Below the pieces are notes generated by a model that had not been told where the DNA came from, ran no database searches, and worked only from the letters and a program-made list of their open reading frames with translations. A stretch of DNA of 64,000 nt from assembly GCF_041296385.1 (NCBI RefSeq), contig NC_091014.1, positions 21,923,578 to 21,987,577 of the forward strand, given 5' to 3'. This DNA is from Aphelocoma coerulescens (lineage: Eukaryota; Chordata; Aves; Passeriformes; Corvidae). Both the position numbers and the translations under genes were made by a program. Shown here piece after piece: positions 24,671 to 39,120 of the stretch. Within the stretch, counting starts at the first letter, position 1. Every line of letters begins with the position of its first letter.

Positions 24671-27600
24671 ATAACAGAAGAGAAATCAATGGAGAATTTG
24701 GAAAGCAGTAGCTTAGTGAATATATGTACTATTGCCTTATAAACACTTACAAATCAAAGAAATAAATGCCAATCTACAATCTTCACATCTTCTAATTCCC
24801 ACCCTTGTGTGAGGTTGGAAACAACTATGCAAAGAGAAAGAGAAAATCACATATATATCTATAGTGTTAATGAACCTCTCCAAAGAATTTAAAACATACA
24901 GATAGGGACGGTCCTCTTTGTTACTATACCTGTGATGGATGTTCTGTAAGACTTTTTCACTCCGTAGAGTACTTACCATTCATCAAGTCAATGGGTCTTC
25001 ACATGCAGCTGATTATTAAATGTTATGTCTCCTGACTTAGCCTGGATGGCTCCTTGTGCTTTTATCCTCACAGCAGATGTATTTTTATAACATATCTTAA
25101 GGGAGCTGTGGTTGGTCCTAAATTACATGAATGAAAGTTGAAGTATCTGAAACTGAATCTCTTTCTATTACTATGCCAATAATTAAGCTCCAGCATAGCT
25201 GGCAACTGTATGACAGTGACTTTCCATTTTCAAAGTATTTGATAAAACATACTTAGTGTTTCCCAGAAATTACATGTCTGAAGTATTATCTGATGATTGC
25301 TTTGGTATAGTATGGTATTGTGTGTTTGGTATGTGTGATATTTAGTGTGAAATTTCCTTTTTTGTGTATACCACACGCACATCAAAGCCAAACCTATAAA
25401 CTAACGTGCTTACTCTTAAGCATATAGATGGTGCAGGTAATGCAGTGAAACATGCAAAAAATGATAAATAAAACAGTTTTAGTTCTATTTGGTTAGCTGA
25501 TATCTCATAAAATTGAAGTTTTAGTCTGAAAATAGATTGATTAGAATCAATTTTTAGCAGGACAGACTTTCATGTCTAGGATGGATTTCCTAAAAGAGAA
25601 AGAAAATCTGTTTTATCTGAAAAGCAATATTTTGACAGAGTTTCTTTTCAAGAAGCCTTTGAAAAGTTTAATTTTCAATACAGAACAAAAGACGTTTCAA
25701 ATACTTTGAAATATCCATGCCTAATAATTTAAGCATAGCCCTGTGCATTTGAAAAAGCAGTAATGGGAATTGCCTTTAAAAGCACATTTCATATACACAT
25801 AAATATATGTTAAATATATGTAAAGATTAATATATGTTATCTAAATAACTTCCAGTTTCATAGTGGCCTGAAGAAAATTTTATCTGAACAGATTTTCCAG
25901 GATCAATATACTTTTTTTTTTTTGGTTGAACAGTAGGTTAAAAATGGAATGTAAATTAATTTGTGCATTTTCTGTGTAATTCTGTCTGAAACATATATTA
26001 AGGCTATAAGTCCCACTGGCATTAATGTAACTAATCAGATAAATAAGCACACAGCATAAATTACGGAACAGCACTGGTCTTCAGGTTTTGCTTCAATAGG
26101 GTGGTTTTGTGCAGTTCATACAAATGCACAGAATGGTCCACTTGGATTTCACAGTCATTCAGTAGCTGAGATCTTGAATTTTAATAACTAGGCACAGAAA
26201 TTTTTTTCCATCAAAAATTATAAAAAGTCGTTATTCTACAAACTTAGAGTTTGGTTTTGCTCATGGAGAAGCAGACTATTCAATTGCTATTACTGATAAT
26301 TTATGTGATTGTGCTGAAACAACTCTATCAGGGCACACAACTTTTTTTTACTGACAGCATAAACAAGTCCTTAATGTTGTTTTGTGACTGCAGGATAAGT
26401 ACAATGAGATCTGAATGACTCTATGTATCAGGTCAATGAACCAGGAATCAAACAGAACTAACAGACAATACTTTAACTGTTCTATAGAAAGAGTTATGAG
26501 CCACTGCATCAAAAATCCCCTTTTCCAGAAACGACCAAATAGCAATTTCCACAGAAGGGTTTTCAACTAATAGCATTATCTCTCTTCAAATTAATAGATA
26601 ACTTTTTATTACTAAACAAGAAAAGAAATAAAGATTCCTAACAGATATAGTTTGTAAATCTATTTTATTGAAAGACAACTTACTCATTTATCCATCTACT
26701 TCAAGGCAGAATGTGAAAGCAGAAGACATAGAATGGTGGAGGGAGCAGCAGCCTTTGGTTTGAAAACGTACATAAATGATCCAGCATATTTCACTATCAC
26801 ATCAGCCATTAAATAAAGTGATAGCTTATCATTACACTTTCAATTAACTTATGTGCCAGCTGGCATAATTAAGAAATTACATATTCTGGTTGAATTTTGA
26901 AAAGAAAAATTCAATATCAGAAGAACTAAACATTACTTTTACCAGTTTTGGTAGTATCTAATTTAATGGCACCTTTAGCACTTGTGATACTGCAATTATT
27001 TGCATCCAGAAAACACCTCTTCGCATGCATGTTTCTTTGCTGTGGATTATGACTTCTTGCAACTAAATGTGAAATGGTCTTTTTCTCAGCAAGAAGTAAT
27101 TTCTTTCAGACTTTCTCCTGAAATTTCAGAAGCTAATAGGAGAGCAAGGTATGTGTACCACTAATCCTTATTATGCTTCCTGGGAAAGTAAACTATTGTT
27201 ATTCATGGGTTACAGCAAATACAAGAAGGAACAAATCTTATCTGTGGACTGCATCCTGTACTTCTGAATATATGTTAAGTTGTATTGTCCCCTACTTAAC
27301 TTAAAATTTAGCTTCTTTCTTGTCTTAAATTTACTAGTAAGATCATGAGAACTGAAAAATACTTTTGGTGGAAATAATCTGTTGCATCTGTGCAATGAAA
27401 ATAAGCTGGCTGATGTGAAAGACAAATTAATATGGAAACATTTTGGTTGTAATAACTTGAAGGAAATTGGAAACCTTACTAATGAGTATATTAAAAGTTT
27501 TATCAGGAAATGAACTACAAATTAGGAGCGTGCATAGCTTGTTGCAGTGGAATCTTATGAAGATTTTCAGTTTGTCTTAAAAGGTTACTGTAGAAGTCTT

Positions 27601-30600
27601 TCCACATTTCATGTATTTTGATAACTGTAAATTCCTCCATCACATTGAAACACTAAACTAATGGAGAGCAATGCCTTTTCTCATTTGACATTACAGTGTG
27701 ACAGCAGGTCACTAGCTCCCAGGAACTTAATATTTTAAGTGGTACAGCGGCAGGGAAAAGAGCAGTGTCTCCAAAGCTGAAACAGTGTTAGAAGTACAGT
27801 AAGATGCACAATATCCTGAATGACTAACAAAACCCCTGTTTGTATTAAACAAATACTTTGTCTCTTTGTAGAAGGGCAGTAATATGACATGCAGAGGAGT
27901 ATGGACATGAAAGAAAAGAGCAGTGACAGAATCACAGTGTCTAAAACCCTTCCAGAAGCAGCACAAAATATTGAAAAGTGCCACTGTCAAAGGACTGTGT
28001 CAGCTCCAGGTACTGACCTCTGCAAATGACACACTCCACCCCCAGAGAGGGTGTTAATCTTACATACTCCATGGGACTGCAGTGAGAAAACACGACAAAA
28101 TAACAAACAGAAACCATCAGAGTTAGTGTTGGATGAGGTAGCAAATAAGAACATAGACTCATATTTTCTTTGAAATTCAAGAAAATTTAATAAAAACATT
28201 TTATTCACAAGGTGTAAGCTGTGATCAAAGGTTGCAACATAACAAATAAGACAACACCTGTCTTTCTACAAATGAATTAGCTCATTCTCTTTTGTCAATG
28301 ACTAATTCAGTGCCAGGATTTCAGAAAAACTCTGGAGCTTTACTGGTCCATCATAGCCTGTTCTGAGAGGGAACTGGACAATATTTACCAAAATAAAGAG
28401 AAAATTTCTCTGTGAAACTGATTTTTTTTTTTTTACTTAACTTTAAATTTCCAGGTGCCCAATATATTGAACATATTCAACTACATATTCAGCTACATAT
28501 TCAACTATGTATGCCTGATAGCTTTAATTACTGTTAGAGTTGTGCTGGTTCTCATCTTTATTGGTCAAATATAGAAGAAATGCACACCTAGAAACATACC
28601 CTGGCCTGTACAAGCATTAAGGACTGTCTTGTTACACAGCGTCATCTAATATCTGCAACACTGCAAGTGCACTAACTTCATCCTCAACCCAGAGGAAGGA
28701 AAATGTAAATTGCATGGCCGATATCACTTCCTGCTTCATGCACAGGTGTTTTGGAGGTACTTTGAATAAGTGACAAGCCAAAGTTTAGTGTTATTCTGCA
28801 AATATTTCTTCAAGATTGATGTCATTAAGAAGTGCTATATACAGTGCTAGTTTGAAAGCCTTTTTTTCTTCCTGTTTACCTGATACAGCATTTGCTCTGT
28901 TTCTGGAAGCCTACTGTACTCCCCAGGTTAGCTGCTGTGTCTTTACTGTCTTTGTGATCACTATCACATCAATATCAAATAAGTATGACCTTTAATAAAA
29001 TAAACTTTATTTATTTAACTTACAAGTTTTATTTTTCCTAATCTTGCTTGAGAATTGATGAACTTTTAAACAGTTATAGTTTGATTTATGATTGGCCACA
29101 ATCTTTCTTCAGTACAGCTTCTGGTAGTTCTGTCATACTCCATTTAGAGTTTTTTATTCAAGTATTGGCTTTGATATCATGCAAGAAAACGTATCAATAG
29201 AGTAAATACATGCCAAGAAAAGGACAAATAGGAGGAATAAGAGGGTGAAAACTGCTTAAAGAAGGTAACACTGCTCCTGACAACTGATTTCTTTCTTTTG
29301 AGGAACAGAATAACCATCCATATCTAAAGACAGTTTCCATAGGCTGCAGCTGGAATTCTTCCTCAGTGACTGTTTTCTTAGAAAATCTTATCAATTGGAT
29401 TAGACTTTGAATGGCAATTTTGATTGATTTTTAATAAAATAAAGAAAAAAACCAGAATTAACTGGTGAAAATAAATGTTGGAAATGCATCAGATATATTG
29501 AACTGCCAAATTTTTGAGAACTTGCCTGTTACAAGAATAGTAAAATTAAATAATTAAAATAGTAAATCAGAGATGAGCCTACCAATACTTCTATTTATCT
29601 ATCCATTTCTTTACATATCTCACATATTACAGACTGTAAAGGTACCTCAATATTACTCATCTACTCTTTTTAAATCAGATGTTCATTTCTTACTGTGCAC
29701 ATAATTCTGAGAGGATACAGAGTAGTAAATATAACTGTATCCATATATTCTGTCCTAGCTCCTCATAGTTTTTCATCACAAGTGATAAACATTTCTAAAA
29801 ACAATATGTTATTTATTTCTTCATTTCTGTGGCTCATACACTTACCTGAAAATACAGAAGTTGCAATAACTTTGATATAGAGGTTATCATTTCTAGTGAG
29901 AGCTTCCATTCTTTGTCACTGTTTGCAGTGTGACACTGAACAAGGAATGACAGAAAGATTAGTTTTATTTGAAATTTGGGGTATTCTTCACTGAATGACA
30001 GCTATGAAGCACCCAATTTGCAAGATAAAATAACAATAATGTGATTATTTCAAATGCCAGACTGAGGGTACTTTATAAATTACTGTCTAAAGCATTGAAA
30101 GTTTAGGATAGATGGCTTGAAAGTGTGTTCTAGAGATAGTTTCAAATATCGGTGTTTCAGAACCTGTTTCTTCACCTAAGAAAAATGAGCTGTTACTTCA
30201 AGAAAAAGACCACACATAAAACCAGAAAAGGAAGAAACAACAGCACTGGCAACAACATAAATATTACAGGTGAATGAAAGGAAACACTTGTTTTTTTAGA
30301 AAGTCTGATGAATTCAGTGCATGTTATAGTTATGTATGTTGCTTTGCCATGAAAACAGAAATGAGATAGTATAGGTACTATGCTCTTGAAAAGTAATCAC
30401 ACCATGCTTTCTGCTTGAAAAGAACACAGAGCAGAGCTACACATACCTGAAATCCTATGATTTGCTCCATGGCTTTTTTTTTCTTGAAAGAATCATGCTC
30501 ATGGTTCCGTTGTAAAAAAATTCTTTAAAATACATCATCCTTTCCTTTAAAGAACAAGGAGGGTCAGCAGTTTGTATGCATACAAACTCTTTTTAGTGAA

Positions 30601-32241
30601 CCCTGTGTGTCCATTTGAGGGAAGTAATACTGTTGAGGCAGGTGCTTGCACTTTTTCCATCACTGTCTCCTACTGTATCCTACCTGTTAGCACCATGACA
30701 CCCGACACAGCTTATGACCTACGTTTGATGAGGTTTTGCTTGAAAGCCAGGTTTTCCCTAAGCAGCATTAATGACAAAAGAATGTTTTTTTCTGGTAGGA
30801 AAACATCACTGAAAGTACTTCCCATGTGGGTGAATTTTCCATAGATATGGGTCAGGGATCAAAGCAAGACCTTTTCTGGAGAGCAAAAGTGTAATGTCAG
30901 CTTTTCTGTCTGGTACGGTGGAGTTGAACTACCAGCTGCCAGGGCCAAAGGGCTGGTGTGCTACTGATGCAAATGAGACTCTCAGCTCTCTGGTGTAGGG
31001 AAACAACACAAGTCACCTGAAAAACATTTGCATAGCGTGGGGCTTGCAGCACATCCTGACTCAAGATGTAGATGTTACTGTTTATCCAGTAAAGTGACAG
31101 CAACAGGTAGATTGTGGGTTTTCTTTCAGTTGGATAATGAAATTTCCAATAGATAAGCCCCTCTAACCTCACAGGGGAGTTTATGAAGTTAATTTTACAA
31201 TCAAGGACCTCAAAATTGCTTGTAGACACTAAACTGAAGAGACTGGTATCAAGTCATAATTAAGGTTCAGCAGTGTCTTCACTCGTGTCTGTTTTCCACT
31301 GCAAGCTGAATTTGGAAACAATCAGATTTGTAATACAAACCCAGGATTGCAAATTTTACATGGGGTAGACTGAGTCAGCCTTTCAGAAAAGAAGTAAAAA
31401 ATATAAAAATGTAGGTTGACTGACATACTAGGTATCCCTGGTTTCTATTCCGATATAAAATGCAAATAGCAATGTGCTGACATGCAAAGAGATCAAAGTA
31501 TTCAGTAAGCCAGATCTTTGCTTAAAAACTAAATGAATCTACAGAGGCACAACTCCTGAAAAAAAACCAAAAAAGGCAGAAATCTCCTGCAGTAAGATAA
31601 AACAAATTATCCAACATTCTGTGAAATAATTAGAATATCCTACAAAGAATTGCTGGCTGTTGGCATTTTGTACATGGTAATTTCCATATTTTATTTAAAA
31701 TACTGCTGAACCTGATGAATATTTTAATCACAATAAAATAGCAACTTTTTTTCTACTGTAGTTCCACTCCTTACTTACAAACTTTTAGCTTATGTCAGCA
31801 AGCAGTGGTACTGACACTAACAGAAGCCCAGGACATAAGCAGAAGTGGATCCATGTGAAGCTGAAAAATTTCAGGCAGGTACTTCCCTGTATGTAAGGAT
31901 CAAGATAAATCAGCATGTGCAAGTCAGCCTTCAGACACCTCCAAGAGAAGATGAGTTTGGAGATATCAGAAACTGGTGCTTGCTTTCGATATGAGTCTCC
32001 ATCACCACTTCAAAATGTCTTGTTCCGGCAACAAGTCCCCAGACTGCATGCTCAGAAGCTGACTGAAGCACATAAATCCACAGAATCTGTTCTAGAAAAT
32101 ACAGTCTATAAGAATTTGAAGAGTAGCTTAAAATGAAACATGTACTGTTCATACCATTGAAATATATCATTAAACTTTTTGACCTAGGTGAGCATGTTTG
32201 GAATACTTTGGCAGGATGACATATTCTAGTTACTAGAATTC

Positions 32242-32301
<60 letters not shown>

Positions 32302-34855
32302 TTGTATTTCATCAGCACTTTTTATACATTGATTTGTATTTAATCACCAGTATCTGAAGAAAGTACTTGGGCTTAGAGAAAGTACATCCAGAGAAGCACA
32401 ACTGGTGAGTTATTCTCATAGATAATTGTAGCAGACAATAACTGAGACGCTCAGATAATTTCCCATTATTCAGCACTGCTGTAGTGTGTCAATTTTGATT
32501 CCCTTTTTGAGGCTAATCTGTGATTTTACTTGATTTTAGAAGCATTCTAGCCTGCAGCTGAGACACAACCAGTTTGCAAAGCTCCCTGTGTGTGATTCAC
32601 AGAAAACAGGAAAGAAGTGATTGGCAACCATCAGTCCATTCTGTAGCAGTGCTGTCTGCTTAGCTTGTCTGGGATCAGAAACTCTGAGACAACCCAGGAC
32701 TAAAGAATTTCTCCAAAGAAATACTATATGGTTGGTCTAGAGGTGTCTGTCTGCCTGCCTGTTTGTTTAGAACAGGCTTGTCAGGCCACAGTGATCTATC
32801 TGCAGCAGACTTTTATTAATTGACCTTGTCATAGTAGCCCGTATTTTGATGATGGAAACCACTAACTTTTAACTACAATATGCAATACAAAGCTTAGGGA
32901 CTGGAGACTTTTCATCCTTCAGGAACTTATTTCTATTCAGAGCCCCAGTCTCCCCCAGGGAGCCATTCAATGTAATTGTTTTTTGGATGGCTTCAGTGAT
33001 TTTGCTTTAATAGAAATGCCCGCTAGGATGCTCCATGTACTTATAATTTTTTCCATGAAAATTTCTTCAGAGTTTCTGCTTGGAGTTTGCTTCTTTTTGT
33101 TTTAGAAGCTTATTTTTAGAAGCTAAGAAAAATTGAAACTTTTGATTCTATGTATATGTCACATTTTTTGATTATGATTTACTGATAATTCTTCTATAGA
33201 TTGGAATATGTTTTCCAGAAATCAAGTAGCTTTATCATTTATGAACAAATAATTCTTCTCTCTGTGAAGCTAATCTGAGGTTTTCTGTAAGATACTGGTG
33301 TATCCTGAGAGATGAGGGCATCCAGTTTTTCCTGAAATGTCTGGGAGAATACAAGTTTAATAGGAAGGGTATAATTTCCAGGTCACTAAATTATCAGTGT
33401 CTGAAAAAATAAACCTGGCTGTTACAATACCTTGCCTGCCACATTGAGATCCTGAAGTGATACTTTCTGAGGAGCTTGGAAATAGGAAGAAAATGAATAC
33501 CTGGGAGCTGTGATGGAGGTTATGACTTGGGCAGAGTGCCTGGTACCTGTAGCAGTGCCACAGAACTCCTGCTGCTTTGGGGTAAATGCACAAAGCAATT
33601 TAGGTGTTACAGTGCTGCAATCAAAGGATCACATGGAAAATTAAAATCCACTAAAACCCAGTTCAAACCAGTCTAAAGTTTGTTTTTAAATGGCTTTGAA
33701 CTGGAATGAAGCTCTTCACTGAACACAAAGTGAAGCTAAACCTGCAGCAATTCTCCACTATTACAGTTCAGCTAAAACCATGATGATTCCAAGGGCAGAT
33801 GATTTGGATGCTTTCTCTGTGTGTATATGCACTTCTGTTCCATAAGGAAAACCTTTCTCACAAGCAAAAATTTCCATAGGTGTTCCTTTATCAACCCTGT
33901 GGTTTTAATATGTAACAAATGAACTAGTTCAGCCATTCAAATATTACCAAGAAACTTTAAAGTAGCGTTTAACTGTCAAATAGTTGCATTTTTTCAGTTA
34001 CACTGACAAAATTGAAATATCTTTTGTTCAGCAAAAATAGATACTTGTAGACTGAGATGCATCCAGAGAGAAAATCTGGTGCAGACAGATATTTCCATTG
34101 TGAATACAGTTATCTTTAATTTATATAGAACGTGTCTGAGAAAAAAAAAATCTCTTTGGAACAGAATAAAATATTCTTTCAGTAAATGGAGCAGCTTAAG
34201 GATAAGAAAATGATATTATAATTAAGCTGAATGATAAAATGGTTAAGAATATATAGCTTGTGAAACAGATGAGAAAATCTTAAATTTGACAAGCATTTTG
34301 ATTATAGAACAAAAATCCAAAAATTTATCCAATTAGCAGGTCTAAAATGTGTGTTAAAGTATCACAACTGTATTTATAATGAATAACTAAAAGTACCATT
34401 GGAAATAAAAAATATACAAAATGTATAAATTACAAAAATACATAATGATCTAAAAACCCCCTAACTTACCCACTGAGTACAGAGTTTCCTCATGAAGATG
34501 ATTATCTGCAATTAGAACTGAAATCTCACAGCTGTTACACAATGAATTAAACACCTTCTCAAAAGCAAACATTTTAGGTTGTTATAATTTTGTTTAAAAT
34601 GAAAACAATCATATAAAATAATGATAATAGCACAGCCACAAACTTGTTAGTAATCAACATTTACTTAGAGATGTTTGCTGCTAAATATTTTATCAAAAAC
34701 TAAGTTTTAGCATATATTTCTGTTCAGGTATTTTAAAATTCATGGTAAAACAGAATACTCTATTTGCTTTCCAACATAATTCAGTCCACTTCTCTGAAAT
34801 ATCTCAGAAAACTAGGGACCTAAAAGTTCTAGAAAGCATGAATTTGAACGCAAGG
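24671..34855. other. intergenic, AT-rich; no gene recognised
   Basis: I see only chance frames of up to about 110 codons, without a family resemblance, and one (TTA)n microsatellite at 32243-32302. A region around 26770-26880, rich in TAAT cores and with CAGCTG, looks like possible conserved noncoding DNA but cannot be tested here. Confidence 0.7.
32243..32302. repeat. (TTA)n microsatellite
   Basis: About 20 nearly perfect TTA units. Their uniformity suggests a recent and probably polymorphic array. Confidence 0.95.
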
Positions 34856-34859
34856 CAAA

Positions 34860-35157
34860 GAGGACAGAGGCAGGATCTTTTCAGTGGTGACCAGTGAAAG
34901 GAGCAGAAGCAATGAGTACGAACTGAACCACAGCAGTTTCCCTCCGACCACCAGGAAACCCTTTTTTACTGTGATGGTGACCAAGCACTGGTGCAAGTTG
35001 CCCAGGGAGGTTGTGAAGCCTCCAGCCTTAGAGATCTTCTAAAGCCGTGTTCTGGGCCAACTAGCCAAGGGTGACCTTCCTTAAACAAAGGGTGAACCAG
35101 ATCATCTCCAAAGATGCCTGTTAACTTCAGCTATTCAGTGATCCTGTGATTCTGTGA
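34860..35157 (+). mobile_element. CR1 LINE 3' fragment
   Basis: CR1 sense blocks are present in order: 'ttttttactgtgatggtgaccaagcactggtgcaagttgcccagggaggttgtgaagcctcc', then 'ccagatcatctccaaagatgcc', ending 'cagtgatcctgtgattctgtgaata'. It is truncated at its 5' end to about 300 bp. Confidence 0.93.
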
Positions 35158-38059
35158 ATATCACCCATTAAATTTTTACAAACTTGTTTCAACACAAAAC
35201 CAACCTTTTAAAAGCCAAACAACTGACTACATAGCTACTTGGAAAAATCAACGTAGTTTCGTGTGTAAAAATGTGATGGTGTTATTCCTGGGAAGGAAAA
35301 TCTTGTAAATATCTTTAAAGCTTAGAAAATATTTGTAAAATTTTGGCAAGTTTTCTGTTAAAGCCTCGTTATTTTCTCGGAGTGGTATAAACAAAAAAAC
35401 AGACATCTGGCAGCTTAAGACTGGTTTAAGTCTCTGGACTTCACCTCAGTTTTTACTTCAAGGTTTTGCTAGGGAATGTTGTGATGCAAACATAAACCGA
35501 AGTATGGAAGGGAATTTTACTTAAAAGGTAGGAAAGCAGTATATGAATTATTTCCTTCTATAATCTGCAGGAATTAATGTCTAATTTCTATTGACTAAAA
35601 ACCAATATTAGAATCCCACCAATAAAAATGCATTTCAGCAATACTTCCGGCTGATGATAAGCATAGAAGCACAAGGTGTATACAGCTAATATCAGTAACA
35701 GACAGGCTTCCAATTTTTCATGTTAAGCTGGGAGTAATAGACCTGGATCCTATGGGATTTCGCCACAATAAAATGGAGTACCCAATGAAACTTTATTCTT
35801 CTTCACATGCCAATTTTATTTATTTATTTACTTATCCATCTTAAATAACTATGAAATCTTTTGAAACCTTGAAGGATCATAATCTGAATAGCTTTCATAT
35901 GTGGAAGAAAAGCCTTTAAGAATGAAATAATCTAACTGGCTGATAGTGAATTAAAGTGATGGTAAAAAGAAGTAAGTGTGTTAAAGAAAAAAATTAATAG
36001 TGTCAACTAGTTATATCTATATATACATAACTTCAAGGAGGCAAGTTGTTCCACTGAAGGCATTAGGAGTTGCACACTTGCCTGTATGCTTGTACATTTT
36101 ACTGTATTACACAAACAGATGCCTCATCAAGAAGATGATCAGGTATTTAAGGTGTCCACAATGCCAAAGAGAAGAAAGGCACAGTGCAACTGGATCTTGG
36201 ACATATCACAGAGATTAGAATACTACTTTGGGTCTTTAAAGGCTTATGCTAACTTTGCTTTAATGAAGGTATCTTCAGTTTTAAACACCTAGAAACCCTT
36301 GTGGAACTATCTGCTAGAATTTTTACCATAGAATGGAGAGAGTCATGTTTCTTTATTCTACATGGATGTAACCAAGGCAAAAACATAAAGGCTCTCATAC
36401 ATTCTAATGCTATAGCAAGTGGGGACGTGCAAATATACTTCTGACTGGTCAAGGAAACTCACTTAAAAGAGGCAGCAGAATTATTTCTCTATTGGGTATA
36501 ATAGCTGAAGTCAAAAGCTTGCCCAAAACAGGAAAAATTGCATTATGTTTTCCAGTATCATAGAAGATATGCTTGAGTACTCAAACTATATGTGCAAGCT
36601 TGAACTTGACAGAAATTAAACCATTTATTGAAGATTCTTTATTATGTTGGTTGCACTGATAATACTTATTTTATTTCTCTACTGACATAGCAATCCCTCT
36701 CTCCTTCCTCTTCTGGGACGGCAGGTATTTGTGATTTTTCTTTGGTGATAGGAAATGGGTCAGGTTTATTTCTAAGCTTTTTGACGTGTTCTGTGAACAT
36801 TTAGAAAGGTGTTCTCTATTATAGCTGATGTTTTGTAACTAAGAAACATTAATGTGTTCATGAAAAAAAACCCAAACAGTTAATTGCCTGTCTAGCTGGC
36901 ATAAAACATACAGTTGAATTTGTACATTTTAATGTCTCAAACACTTTGTACTTAAGAATATTAAAAATATCATAAATTTAAATGAGAATTAAGAATAAGT
37001 GTGTCATCTTGCTTAAAAGACTTAGGTTAAAATCTTGTGTAAAATGTTAAAGGAGCCAGTCATTTCCTATAACTTCAAGACTATTGAGTTGATATAATTT
37101 TAGATTGCTTGTTCTGTAACATATCACTTTTTAATTACTCAGTTCATAAATCAATTCTTATTTTGGCAGAAGAGCTGAACATCTGGGAATACAAAAGGTT
37201 TCTTTTTCTTGTAAACCTCACTAGCTGTTGGTGAGAGCATAGTGATACTAAAAGGGTATAGGAGATAATTTATCCGAATCAATCACCAAAAAAATTCCAC
37301 GTAGAATCTTTTTTACATGAACAAGACATTATATAATCTTGATAATAATCACAGCTAGGAAATAAAGGTAGAAAAACCACATTATTATTTGCCATGGACT
37401 GAATTAATGCAACTGTGTAAGCACTGATTAACCATGTAGTGAAATTGTATAATAGGAGTCACTAGTCTTTTGTCTTTCCAGAAGAATCTAGAAACCTAAA
37501 CCAGCTGCACAGATTCCTCAAGAACAGAACTTGGAGAGTGCCACTGAATGGGCCCTGTAAAAAGCAAGGTCCTGTGGGGGAACATGACTACATTAACTAG
37601 AGGGAAATGCAAAAGACAAGAGGGTCACCAAAATCCTTTTCATGGCAGCATAGGACCTTTCAGCTGCTAGGGATTTACAGATCTGGCGTCTCATCAGACA
37701 CATGTTTTTTAGGAATCCAAGATATGAAAATCTAGTTAACATTAATCTTTCTGGAAGACGTGAGAGGAAGATATCAGTGCTGAGGCACTCACACTTATCA
37801 GTGAAATAAGGATCCTGTCTTTGGAAGCACTCCATTCCACAGTGCCTGCTCGCACAGTGTAACAACTCCTAGGTTATGGAGAGCTATGAACATGAGGGTA
37901 GGGAGGAGAGAGCAGGAAGCACAATAAGCTTATCACGTGCTTCACTGTGAAGAAAATAATGATAGATTTGTTGGGCTTCAGAGAGGAAATACTCTGTGGA
38001 ATACATCAGATCAAACAAAAGCAGCCACAGATGTAACCATAAGACAGTTCTATGGAGCA
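35158..38059. other. intergenic; nothing recognised
   Basis: AT-rich sequence without a recognisable gene. The part after about 37900 may be a further decayed 5' extension of the CR1 copy that follows. Confidence 0.6.
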
Positions 38060-39120
38060 TCCGTTTGCACCCTTACTGGGATATTGAGACAATCAAATGC
38101 TTCTACAAAGTGCCTGTACACCAATGTGTGCAGTATGGGGAACAGGAGGAACTAGAGATCTGAGTGCAGTCACAGGGCTTGGATCCCTGTGTTTACAGAC
38201 ACACGGTGGAATAGCTTGCATACCTGGAACGTGGTCATGAAGGATTACAGCCTGTTTAGAAGAGATAGACTATGAGGGCGCAATGGTGGAGCTGCTCTCT
38301 ATGTGAAGCAACACTTGAAAAGTATCAAGCTCTGTCTTGGGATGTCTGAAGAATGAGCTGAGACCTGACACATTAGGAAAAAAGGGCAGACTAGTAAGGA
38401 TGACTTTGTTAAGGGTATATGATACAGACTGCCTGAGCAGGAGGAAGAAATGGATGAGGCCTTCTGCAGGCAGCTTGAGGCAGCCTCACAATAACACGCA
38501 CTGGTTCTTGTGGGGGACTTTAACTACCCTGACATCTGCTGGAGAATCTACACAGCAAAGCACTAACAGTCCAGGAGGATCCTGGAAAGCATTGATGACA
38601 ACTTTCTGACACAGGTGGTGGAGGATCCCACAAGTAATGGTGTACTGCTTGACCTTATGCTAACAAACAGGGAAGGCCCTGTTTGTAATGTAAAGGCTGG
38701 GGGAATCCTAGGTTGTAATGATCATGAGATTGTGGAGCTCAGTATTGGGCAAGGAGGAAGCAAGGTAGCAAATAAGATAGTAACCATGAACTTCAGGAGA
38801 GTTAACTTTGGTGTTGTCAGGGATCTTCTTAAAAGAATCCTGTTGGAAGAGGCACTGTAGGGAACAGATGTCCCAGAGAATTGGTTGATACTGATTGATA
38901 AATTGATTCATAAGGTTCACTTCCTCCAAGCTCAAGAATAATGAATTCTGATGAGCAAAAAGTCAGACTAAGGAGTCAAGAGAATATAGCAGTGACTAAC
39001 CCAGCATTTAATCTTCTCTGGGGCACATGGTGTGACTCTTGGGGATGATCCTGTGCAGGAACAGGAGCTGGGTGTGATGATCCTTGTGAGACCCTTCCAA
39101 CTCACCATATTATGTGATCT
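38060..39120 (+). mobile_element. internally deleted CR1 LINE with endonuclease-domain remnant
   Basis: The sense strand encodes, in broken frames, the apurinic-type endonuclease domain of CR1 ORF2. It has the 'CLYTNVCSMGN' block near 38110-38150 and the catalytic-type GDFNYPDICW equivalent near 38513-38545 (frame 38337-38609 carries part of it in another phase). It then has FLTQVVEDP and LLDLMLTNREGP (frame 38615-38860), and NDHEIVEL, where the family usually has SDHE. The reverse-transcriptase part is absent: after about 38860 the text is decayed, and a CR1 3' end appears at about 39035-39115 (gggatgatcctgtgcaggaac ... cccttccaactcac). It is a dead copy with frameshifts. Confidence 0.85.
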
